The notes under the pieces were generated by a model. The model searched no databases and was not told the DNA's origin. It saw only the letters and a list, made by a program, of their open reading frames with translations. The position numbers and the translations under genes are program-made. Positions 1 to 5,298 of a stretch of DNA of 6,041 nucleotides are shown piece after piece; the first letter of the stretch is position 1; every line of letters starts with the position of its first letter. This DNA comes from Chthoniobacterales bacterium. GTDB lineage: Bacteria; Verrucomicrobiota; Verrucomicrobiae; Chthoniobacterales; UBA10450. The stretch is from positions 1-6,041 of the forward strand of contig QHBL01000389.1 of the NCBI GenBank assembly GCA_003244125.1, given 5' to 3'.

Positions 1-1184
1 GGCATCTTCCATTTCGTGATGTTCGAGTCGATGAACATCGACGTGTAAGCGAAACCTTTGCCGTCATACTGCGTGTGCAGCGGGCCGAGCCCGACCGGCA
101 CCTCGCCTTCGACTACTGCTTCGTATTTCAGAATCGGCACACCGCGAAAATCGCCATCGAACGTTTTGTTGTTAATCGCCGCCTGCACCTTCTCGAAATT
201 CAGCACCGTCGTCGACGGCTGCAGTTTCCCGCCCGCGACGATCCATTTCCCGGTCGGATCGACGTCCATGCCGTGCGGCGATTTGCCGATTGGCACGAAA
301 TACATTACGCCGGGCACCTTCGCCGGATCGATGATCGGCACGTTATCCATCATCGTCGCCTGGCCGTTCGCCACCGCCTGCTCAGCCGCATGCCAGTTCA
401 CCACCGCGGCGAAGTCACGATCCTTCTGCGTCGCGTTCACTTCGAGCGTGTCGTGCGCCATCTCGGTGTTGTAGCTCGTCCAGAATGCCCAGCCGCTGCT
501 GGGGCCCTTGCCGGTCGAGCCGAGGTCCCAATCAAAGGGCGGCGTCAGGATTTGCCAGCCCACCTTCATCTCGCCGGTCTGCGGATCGACTTTGATCCCG
601 CTGACCATGCCGTTGAATTCCTTGTCGTAGGCGTTCGGATCAGCCACGCGCCCTTTCGGCAAGGGCGTCGAGAATCGCGTCGCGCACAAAATGTATTCGC
701 TGTTCTCGGTGATGAACGATGAGCCGTGATTGCCGATCGAATTCGGAATCGGCCCGAGGATTTGATGCGTTTTGAAATCGTGCAGATCAATGCGGGCGAT
801 GCGGTTGTTGGCGTTATCGTTCACGAACAGCCAGCGGCCGTCGTACTTGGACTTCGTCTGCGAAAGCGCGGGATGATGGACGTCGCCCCAGGTGAAATCG
901 CCCAGCATCTTACGCGATTCATCATCAAAGCCGTAGCCAGTCGCCGGATAGGGCGCGAACACCGGAATGGTGATGATGTGCCGCATCGACGGAATGCCCG
1001 CGACAAACACCTGGCCGGAATGTCCGCCGGAATAGAACAGGTAGTATTCATCCTTCTCACCCGGCGCGACGTAACTCGCGAGCGCGTTCGCGGTGCGATC
1101 GCCTTTGTTCGTGCTCGTGCTCTGTTTGCCGCAGCCGGTCAGGACGACGGCGAGCACGAGGCTGCATTTGAGAATCTGATTCAT
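1..1184 (-). CDS. nosZ: Nitrous-oxide reductase, clade II type, lipoprotein (C-terminus beyond window edge)
   Basis: This is the periplasmic multicopper enzyme that reduces N2O to N2, the last step of denitrification. Only the first 394 residues are present; the end of the beta-propeller and the C-terminal CuA cupredoxin domain lie off the left edge. Five of the seven CuZ histidines are visible: H103/H104 in WGDVHHPALS, H153 in GNHG, H304 in SPHG and H370 in GLGPLHT. Y238 and E241 (SYNTE) match the calcium-site residues of known NosZ. The N-terminus is a short Sec-type signal with a lipobox, VLTGC (C18), and has no twin-arginine motif; this and DVHHPALS point to clade II. The ATG at 1184 is preceded by GAAGGG about 7 bases upstream. 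It starts 11 bases after the cupredoxin stop, so the two are almost certainly co-transcribed. The remaining nos accessory genes may follow off-window. Family assignment is very secure. Confidence 0.96.
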   Translation of the reverse strand, partial: MNQILKCSLVLAVVLTGCGKQSTSTNKGDRTANALASYVAPGEKDEYYLFYSGGHSGQVFVAGIPSMRHIITIPVFAPYPATGYGFDDESRKMLGDFTWGDVHHPALSQTKSKYDGRWLFVNDNANNRIARIDLHDFKTHQILGPIPNSIGNHGSSFITENSEYILCATRFSTPLPKGRVADPNAYDKEFNGMVSGIKVDPQTGEMKVGWQILTPPFDWDLGSTGKGPSSGWAFWTSYNTEMAHDTLEVNATQKDRDFAAVVNWHAAEQAVANGQATMMDNVPIIDPAKVPGVMYFVPIGKSPHGMDVDPTGKWIVAGGKLQPSTTVLNFEKVQAAINNKTFDGDFRGVPILKYEAVVEGEVPVGLGPLHTQYDGKGFAYTSMFIDSNITKWKM

Positions 1185-1195
1185 AGATTTCCCTT

Positions 1196-1663
1196 CTACT
1201 TCACGGTCATGATTCCCTTGGTGCCTTGAGAATAGTGGCCGGGGAACGAGCAGAGATAGAGATAGTCACCCGGGACGAACGGCGCGGTGAAGGTGACGGT
1301 ATCGGTCTCGCCAGGTCCGAGCAGCTTCGTGTGCGCAAGCACCTGCTTGTCATCGGGCGGGACGTAATCGTGCGCCGCTTCACTCGAGGCTTTGTCGAGC
1401 CACGTCTGCACGTTGCCGGTGTTCACCGCTTTATCGAGCATGACGAAGTTGTGTCCCATGGAGAATTTCGGTGTGGTGCCGATATTCTTGAGCGTGACGG
1501 AGACTTTCTGGCCAGGCTTCACTTCGAAGGCGGTGACATCGAAGCGCATCTTATCGTCAGCCTGCACCGTCACCTCCTTGGGCGGCGCTTCCGGCGCGCG
1601 CGAGCAGGCCGTGATGCAAAGGAGAAGCGCGCCAGACGCGAAAAGGGCGTGTCGTATAATCAT
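1196..1663 (-). CDS. Azurin/plastocyanin-like cupredoxin lipoprotein, first gene of the nosZ operon
   Basis: A 155-residue blue-copper protein, probably a periplasmic electron carrier anchored to a membrane. The signal peptide ends in a lipobox, CITAC (C20), followed by a short Pro/Glu-rich linker and one cupredoxin domain (about 30-155). Copper ligands recognisable by comparison with azurin are H71 (MGHNF, with the preceding G70), C138 and H143 (CSFPGH). The fourth, axial methionine of azurin (four residues after the last His) is not there: the sequence reads GHYSQGTKG, so Q146 or T148 may sit near the copper. The ATG at 1663 has AAGG about 8 bases upstream; no other in-frame start precedes the signal peptide. 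Position immediately before nosZ suggests it donates electrons to NosZ, but a copper-carrier role is also possible. The fold is secure; the partner is inferred. Confidence 0.93.
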   Translation of the reverse strand: MIIRHALFASGALLLCITACSRAPEAPPKEVTVQADDKMRFDVTAFEVKPGQKVSVTLKNIGTTPKFSMGHNFVMLDKAVNTGNVQTWLDKASSEAAHDYVPPDDKQVLAHTKLLGPGETDTVTFTAPFVPGDYLYLCSFPGHYSQGTKGIMTVK

Positions 1664-1729
1664 GCTGTCAGCCTTCGGTCGTTTTCGCTCGCGCTGCCTT
1701 GATGCGGGTCAAAGTCAGGGCTGATTCAT
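1664..1729. promoter_or_regulatory. Divergent promoter region between the cupredoxin-nosZ operon and the SCO-like gene
   Basis: These 66 bases separate two outward-facing copper genes, so promoters for both must lie in or overlap them. They contain the FNR-like box listed separately. A plus-strand TATAAT at 1655-1660 overlaps the first codons of the cupredoxin gene and would place a start for the SCO gene near 1667, but no good -35 lies 16-18 bases upstream of it. No clear -10 is visible for the leftward operon. Confidence 0.6.
1699..1712. promoter_or_regulatory. FNR/DNR/NNR-type operator box
   Basis: TTGATGCGGGTCAA matches the FNR-family consensus TTGAT-N4-ATCAA at 9 of 10 specified positions. 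CRP/FNR-family regulators using such sites control nos genes in many denitrifiers in response to low oxygen or NO. The centre (1705.5) is about 42 bases upstream of the cupredoxin ATG and 24 upstream of the SCO GTG. Classic class II activation at -41.5 would put the leftward transcript start at 1664, one base before that ATG. The motif is clear; direction and sign of regulation are inferred. Confidence 0.6.
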
Positions 1730-2644
1730 GTGCTTAGTTGGGTAATGCTCGCGCGCGCATTTCTCGTCCTTGGGTGGTTGGCGCTGGCCGCATGCTCACG
1801 TCCGGCCAATCGCGAAACGCGCAGCTACGAAGTGCGCGGCTTCGTTCGCGGCTTTGCCCCCGATCGGAGCACGGTCGAAATCCAGCATGAAGATATTCCT
1901 GGTCTCATGCCCTCCATGACGATGCCGTTTGCCGTTCGTGCCAGGAAAGAGATCGCCAGCCTCAACATCGGCGACGCCATTGCCTTCCGCCTCATGGTCG
2001 CGGGCGATGACTGGTCCCTCACACACGTGCGCAAGATCGATCGCGCCGCGCTACATTTGCCTGCGTCACCGACATCAATCGGCGCTGCACCATCTTCCTC
2101 ATCGCGTTTACGCGAAGGCGACGCGCTGCCGGATTTTCATCTGCTCGATCAGAACGGCGCTCCAGTTTCGCTCGCCAGTTTTCGCGGCCAACCGCTGATT
2201 CTCACTTTCATTTTCACGCGCTGCCCGGTGCCGAAGTTTTGTCCCCTCATCTCGGCGCAATTCGCCCAGCTGCAATCGGCGATCAAATCAGGCGCCGGCG
2301 CGCTCGCGTCCACTCGCCTGCTCAGCATCACGCTCGATCCCGCGTTCGATCAGCCACCGGTGCTGAAGCAATACGCCGAGCAGCTCCAGGCCGATCCAAA
2401 AGTCTGGACGTTCGCGACCGGCGAGCAAGCGCAGGTCGACAAACTCACCCGCGAGTTTGCCGTGTACGTGCAACCCGAAGGCGGCACCATATCTCACGGT
2501 CTCGCCACCGCACTCATCGCGCCAGACGGTCGCGTCGCACAAATGTGGCGCGGCAACACCTGGAAGCCGGACCAGGTACTCAGCGCGGTTTCATTGCTCG
2601 AGCGAAAGGGCGCGCGAGCGGAGTTTAAAAACGGGAACGGCTGA
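1730..2644 (+). CDS. Lipoprotein fusion: CusF-like copper-binding domain plus SCO1/SenC copper chaperone
   Basis: A 304-residue copper-handling lipoprotein. The signal peptide ends at LALAAC (C22). Residues about 33-105 resemble the CusF-type periplasmic copper-binding domain, with H53 and M63/M65 (PSMTMPF) as likely ligands. After a Ser-rich linker (about 112-126), residues 128-293 form a SCO/thioredoxin fold: DFHLLDQNG, then FTRCPVPKFCP with C165 and C171, and the distal metal histidine H256 in ISHGLATALIAPDG. SCO proteins deliver copper to CuA sites; beside nosZ the likely client is the CuA domain of NosZ, although cytochrome oxidase is an alternative. The GTG at 1730 is chosen because CAGGG lies nine bases upstream; ATG at 1745 would also keep an intact signal peptide. 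Divergent from the cupredoxin-nosZ operon, so possibly co-regulated. Confidence 0.92.
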   Translation: MLSWVMLARAFLVLGWLALAACSRPANRETRSYEVRGFVRGFAPDRSTVEIQHEDIPGLMPSMTMPFAVRARKEIASLNIGDAIAFRLMVAGDDWSLTHVRKIDRAALHLPASPTSIGAAPSSSSRLREGDALPDFHLLDQNGAPVSLASFRGQPLILTFIFTRCPVPKFCPLISAQFAQLQSAIKSGAGALASTRLLSITLDPAFDQPPVLKQYAEQLQADPKVWTFATGEQAQVDKLTREFAVYVQPEGGTISHGLATALIAPDGRVAQMWRGNTWKPDQVLSAVSLLERKGARAEFKNGNG

Positions 2645-2742
2645 GACAGATAGCGAGTCGCCAGTCGAAACGCGAGCGGCGCGGCGCAGATCGCGTGGAA
2701 GAACAAGCCGATTCGACCGATCGATGCGCAGCGTTGTCGTCA

Positions 2743-2769
2743 TGCCATAAGTACGGCACGTTTATGGCA
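2743..2769. repeat. Inverted repeat TGCCATAA-N11-TTATGGCA in the convergent gap
   Basis: A perfect 8-base inverted repeat with an 11-base spacer lies between the ends of the SCO-like gene and the membrane-protein gene. It could fold as a hairpin shared by both converging transcripts, but there is no T-run after it on either strand, so a standard intrinsic terminator is not demonstrated. A protein-binding palindrome is the alternative. The rest of 2645-2791 shows nothing recognisable. Confidence 0.4.
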
Positions 2770-2791
2770 CAATCTGAAAGAGTCCTGGGGT

Positions 2792-3577
2792 TTAAAGGAT
2801 GCGCCAGTCGTGCCACACGCCCATCGAGCACAGGCGCACGTAAACATCGGTGAACCCCACCCAGAACAAGCTCATCCAGGCCCAAAGCATGTGGCGACGA
2901 TTAAGGCAGCTGACGCAGCGGTAGCAATTGTATGAAGCCGGCGCGCGTGAAAGCTGGTCGCGAAATCCACCGATGAGATGGCGCAGTGAATGACAACCGA
3001 AGGTGTAACCGCCGAGCAGAATCACATTGATGAGAAGAACGAACGTGCCGATTCCAATGCCGAAGCGCCCGCCGAACCAAAGCGCTTTCCACACGTCGTA
3101 GGAAAGAATGACGATGAAGATGAGCGCGAGATAAAGAAAGTAGCGGTGCACGTTTTGCATGATGAGCGGGAACGAGCGTTCGCCCAGATAAGTCTTGCGC
3201 GGTTCACCCACCGTGCACGCGGGCGGATCAGCCCAGAACGCCTTGTAATACGCGCCCCGATAATAGTAACAGGTCAGCCGAAATCCGCCCGGCGCCCAAA
3301 GGATCAGTAAAGCGGGTGAAAACAGAAGCCAGCGCGGCCACCATGCCGGCTTTGGACCGAACCAGGCATGCGGAGAATTCCCAAAAAGCTCCGGCGAATA
3401 AAACGGCGAGACGTAGTTGCCGAAAAAATAATGACGTCCTTGAAACGCTGCCCACGTGGAATAAACAATGAACGCGCTCAGCCCGAGAAAAACCAGCAGC
3501 GGCTGCGTCCACCAGACGTCCCCACGCATTGTTTCGCCAAACGACCGCTGCGGGAGTGTGCTCGAGACCGATGCCAT
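2792..3577 (-). CDS. Multi-pass membrane protein of unknown function, probably succinate dehydrogenase-associated
   Basis: A 261-residue integral membrane protein with about five hydrophobic spans (roughly 27-45, 83-101, 146-168, 174-193 and 230-249). Noteworthy conserved-looking elements are an aromatic-rich stretch with WAPGGFRLTCYYYRGAYYK (94-112), a polar loop FWADPPAC..GEPRK, a membrane histidine in NVHRYF (H144), GCHSLRH (H196, H200), and a CxxCxxC cluster YNCYRCVSC (C218, C221, C224) before the last span. From memory, proteins like this occur beside succinate dehydrogenase genes of the cytochrome b558 type in several phyla, and here the gene is divergent from sdhC. Paired His and Cys residues would allow haem or metal binding, but no function is established. 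ATG 3577 lacks a clear ribosome-binding site; ATG 3529 is an alternative start. The membrane topology is secure, the role is inferred. Confidence 0.85.
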   Translation of the reverse strand: MASVSSTLPQRSFGETMRGDVWWTQPLLVFLGLSAFIVYSTWAAFQGRHYFFGNYVSPFYSPELFGNSPHAWFGPKPAWWPRWLLFSPALLILWAPGGFRLTCYYYRGAYYKAFWADPPACTVGEPRKTYLGERSFPLIMQNVHRYFLYLALIFIVILSYDVWKALWFGGRFGIGIGTFVLLINVILLGGYTFGCHSLRHLIGGFRDQLSRAPASYNCYRCVSCLNRRHMLWAWMSLFWVGFTDVYVRLCSMGVWHDWRIL

Positions 3578-3662
3578 GGCTCAATAATGACAGCCGCTCG
3601 CGCCACGATGCAACCATGGAGGCGCAGGCGCGACCCTTCCTCTCGCGCGGCCGGGAGGCAGA

Positions 3663-3906
3663 TTATCGATTCGCACATTCTGACTCCGCTGCGAGTGAGC
3701 GGAGCCGCCGCAACGCAGCACCCGCCTCCGCTCCGCGCGCTTCGATCTCGGCCATTATTTGAACCCGGCGTGCGCCTGTCGAAAACGAGGTTCGTTTTCA
3801 CTCCGGCGCCGGCGCTGGAGGAAACGCCGCCGGGCAGGCTGACGAAGCAGTCTTCCTTCCCGCCGAAAGGCGGATTCATCAGCAAGTAGTCGAAGAACTT
3901 CGGGCC
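3663..3906 (-). pseudogene. Remnant of a type I restriction-modification N6-adenine methyltransferase (HsdM), deleted and frameshifted
   Basis: One minus-strand frame reads KFFDYLLMNPPFGGKED (3855-3903), which is motif IV (NPPF) of HsdM-type DNA methyltransferases. It is followed almost directly by SLPGGVSSSAGAGVKTNLVF, a segment that in intact HsdM proteins lies several tens of residues further on. The reading then shifts by one frame near 3757-3763 and continues as MAEIEARGAEAGAALRRLRS to a TAA at 3663-3665. This resembles the charged helical C-terminal end of HsdM. Thus an internal deletion and a frameshift have left the catalytic motif without its AdoMet-binding part. No hsdS or hsdR partner is in the window. 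The product cannot be an active methyltransferase; it looks like debris of an old restriction-modification locus next to sdhC. Homology is from remembered motifs. Confidence 0.72.
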
Positions 3907-4024
3907 CCGCCGAACAGCCTCGTTGCTACCGCCGCGAGGAGTACGGTATCGGCAGGCCAAGTTTGAACGCCGCGAACGTAGATGTTCGCACTTCTCAACC
4001 CGTCCCTTCTGCCGTATCGCCGAT

Positions 4025-4053
4025 TTGAATGGCACGCTTAAACCAGCCATTAT
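4025..4053 (+). promoter_or_regulatory. Possible sigma70-type promoter for sdhC
   Basis: TTGAAT (4025-4030) and CATTAT (4048-4053) are separated by 17 bases and each match the -35/-10 consensus at 4 of 6 positions. Transcription would begin near 4060, at or just before the proposed GTG start, implying a leaderless or nearly leaderless message. This would explain the absence of a ribosome-binding site there. The match is weak. Confidence 0.25.
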
Positions 4054-4060
4054 TAATGCA

Positions 4061-4756
4061 GTGAGCAATGCCGCCGCTTTTTATCACTCGTCCATCGGCA
4101 GAAAAATGATCGTCGCCGTTACTGGCGTGATCCTGATGGTCTTTGTCCTCGGGCATCTGCTGGGGAATTTGCAGATTTTTCTCGGACCCGGTTGGATCAA
4201 TGGCTACGCGCAGCACCTGCGCGATCTCGGTCCCCTGCTCTGGGTCGAGCGCATCGTTCTCCTCATAGCGGTCGCGCTTCACATCTACTTCACCATTTTG
4301 CTCGCGATCGAGAACCGGCGCGCACGTCCGCGGCGTTATGTGGAAAAGGAGCACGTCAAAGCCAGCTTCGCTTCACGTCACATGGTGGTGAGCGGGTTGG
4401 TCGTACTCGCCTTTATCATTTTCCATTTGCTCCATTTCACCGGGCACAAATTCAACGCGCGTTTTCCACTCCTGAAAAGCGACCCGCTCAACCATTACGA
4501 CGTTTATTCGATGATGGTTTACGGGTTTCAGAACCTTTACGTCTCCGCGTTCTACATCATCGGTTTGTTCTTGTTAACGCTGCACCTGACTCACGGCGCA
4601 TCGAGCTTCTTGCAGTCACTTGGACTTAACGACAAAAAGCTCACGCCGCGCCTCGCCTTTGGCGCGCGCATCTTCGCCTGGGCGCTCTTCGTCGGCTACA
4701 CCTCCATCCCTGTCGCCGTATTGCTCGGCCTCGTTAGACCGACGCAGCAATTATGA
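4061..4756 (+). CDS. sdhC: Succinate dehydrogenase cytochrome b558 subunit (membrane anchor)
   Basis: A 231-residue di-haem membrane anchor of succinate:quinone oxidoreductase, passing electrons between the flavoprotein/iron-sulphur subunits and the membrane quinone. It opens with FYHSSIGRKMIVAVTG, typical of the b558 family, and has five spans (about 15-34, 60-82, 106-126, 155-177 and 203-224). Four membrane histidines, H32 (GHLLGNLQIF), H74 (LHIYF), H122 (FHLLHF) and H175 (LHLTHG), fit the bis-His ligation of two b haems. The frame stays open upstream to an ATG at 3923, but that extension overlaps the hsdM remnant flank and is not family-like. GTG 4061 gives the normal N-terminus; TTG 4025 is possible. 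No ribosome-binding site precedes GTG 4061. The stop overlaps ATG 4753 of the inserted IVP reading frame (ATGA). Confidence 0.93.
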   Translation: MSNAAAFYHSSIGRKMIVAVTGVILMVFVLGHLLGNLQIFLGPGWINGYAQHLRDLGPLLWVERIVLLIAVALHIYFTILLAIENRRARPRRYVEKEHVKASFASRHMVVSGLVVLAFIIFHLLHFTGHKFNARFPLLKSDPLNHYDVYSMMVYGFQNLYVSAFYIIGLFLLTLHLTHGASSFLQSLGLNDKKLTPRLAFGARIFAWALFVGYTSIPVAVLLGLVRPTQQL

Positions 4757-5186
4757 ACGACTGGAAATCCGAAATCCGAATGCCGAATACCCAAACAACG
4801 GCCAATCAAAAAACCAGACAGGAGGACGCAATAACAAATGGAGGGAACTCAAAGCCCTATGATCTCGAGGAGCGGACGTTCCAGTTTGCAAGGAGCAGCC
4901 GCACTTTTGCGAAGCAACTGCCGCGAACCATTTCGAATATTGAGGATGTGAAGCAGTTCATTCGCGCCTCCGGCTCGATCGGCGCGAACTATATCGAAGC
5001 CAACGAGGCAAGAAGGATTTCGGGATGAAAATAAGGATCTGCCGGCGAGAAGCGAAGGAAAGCCGCTATTGGCTTCGTCTTATCGACATCCATGGCAAGC
5101 TCGAAGTGGAGCAACTACGCCTACTCGGCGAGGCCGATGAGTTTATGAAAATCTTCGTCGCGATCGTCCGCAAATGCGAACAATGA
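4753..5186 (+). pseudogene. Four-helix-bundle protein of the 23S rRNA intervening-sequence (IVP) family, frameshifted
   Basis: Typical IVP-family sequence starts at YDLEERTFQFARSSRTFAKQ (4858 on) and continues through PRTISNIEDVKQFIRASGSIGANYIEANEA. Near 5005-5012 the frame breaks: the first frame stops at 5026-5028, while the family sequence carries on in the frame of KKDFGMKIRICRREAKESRY..WLRLIDI to a TGA at 5184-5186. The 5' end also looks damaged. A perfect AGGAGG (4820-4825) precedes ATG 4838, but that ATG is one base out of frame with the core, whereas the core frame opens only at ATG 4753, which overlaps the sdhC stop and translates the flanking repeat. An intact family member would be about 115-125 residues. 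The protein's function is unknown; it is known mainly from 23S rRNA insertions. A two-piece product coupled through ATGA (5025-5028) is possible but less likely. Confidence 0.82.
4764..4787 (+). repeat. Left arm of imperfect inverted repeat flanking the IVP cassette
   Basis: This 24-base arm, containing GAAATCCGAAATCCGAATG, is complementary to 5268-5291 at 19 of 24 positions. Weaker similarity runs on inward (ACCCAAACAA here against ACCCGAAACAA in the complement of the right arm). It also carries an internal tandem GAAATCC (4764-4770 and 4771-4777). It begins seven bases after the sdhC stop. Confidence 0.6.
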
Positions 5187-5298
5187 ACGCCGGACAATTC
5201 GACGTCCCGTGGACTCGCGCGCATCTGGTGTTTTCCGCCTTTCGGTTTGTTAATCATTGTTTCGGGTTTCGACATTCAAGTTTCGAATTTCGCCTCCT
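5187..5298. other. Gap between the IVP remnant and sdhA
   Basis: These 112 bases hold no gene. The distal half becomes TTTCG/TTCGA-rich, unlike the neighbouring GC-rich coding sequence, and includes the right inverted-repeat arm. CCTCCT (5293-5298) directly abuts the sdhA start codon, exactly where a ribosome-binding site would be expected; it is the complement of one. Confidence 0.6.
5268..5291 (-). repeat. Right arm of imperfect inverted repeat flanking the IVP cassette
   Basis: The reverse complement, beginning GAAATTCGAAACTTGAATG, aligns without gaps to the left arm at 4764-4787 (five mismatches in 24). The arm ends seven bases before the sdhA ATG, so the element boundary and the translation initiation region of sdhA almost touch. 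In RNA the two arms could pair around the IVP gene. Confidence 0.6.

Larger units (their letters stand above)
3578..4060. other. Divergent intergenic region carrying a gene remnant
   Basis: About 480 bases separate the membrane-protein gene from sdhC. The centre (3663-3906) is a decayed hsdM fragment, annotated separately. Flanks 3578-3662 and 3907-4020 show no recognisable gene on either strand; open frames that span them have no family-like content. The last about 40 bases before sdhC are more AT-rich and probably contain its promoter. Confidence 0.6.

Noticed and set aside
75..722. Long plus-strand open frame of 215 codons
   Set aside because: It is the exact antisense of nosZ codons; its His/Arg-rich translation has no family features, while the minus strand is an unmistakable NosZ.
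1226..1702. Plus-strand open frame of 158 codons
   Set aside because: Antisense to the cupredoxin gene, Arg-rich, no domain signature.
2645..2742. GC-rich hairpin as terminator of the SCO-like gene
   Set aside because: The GCG-rich stretch near 2668-2697 gives only weak, overlapping stems and is not followed by a T-run.
4030..4045. Sigma54-like element TGGCACG upstream of sdhC
   Set aside because: The -24 half matches, but the bases at the -12 position (AACCA) do not resemble TTGCW.
3923..4060. N-terminal extension of SdhC from ATG 3923
   Set aside because: The extra 46 residues are Arg-rich and unlike b558 SdhC N-termini, which begin shortly before FYxSSIGRK.
3478..4068. 196-codon minus-strand open frame as an intact gene
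   Set aside because: Only its middle (about residues 55-102) has recognisable HsdM content; both ends run through unrelated sequence, overlapping the membrane-protein gene at one end. It was treated as a pseudogene fragment.
4820..5298. AGGAGG (4820-4825) and CCTCCT (5293-5298) as arms of the cassette repeat
   Set aside because: They are complementary, but the second lies outside the right arm while the first lies inside the left arm, so they are not nested with the 24-base repeat. Six bases can match by chance.
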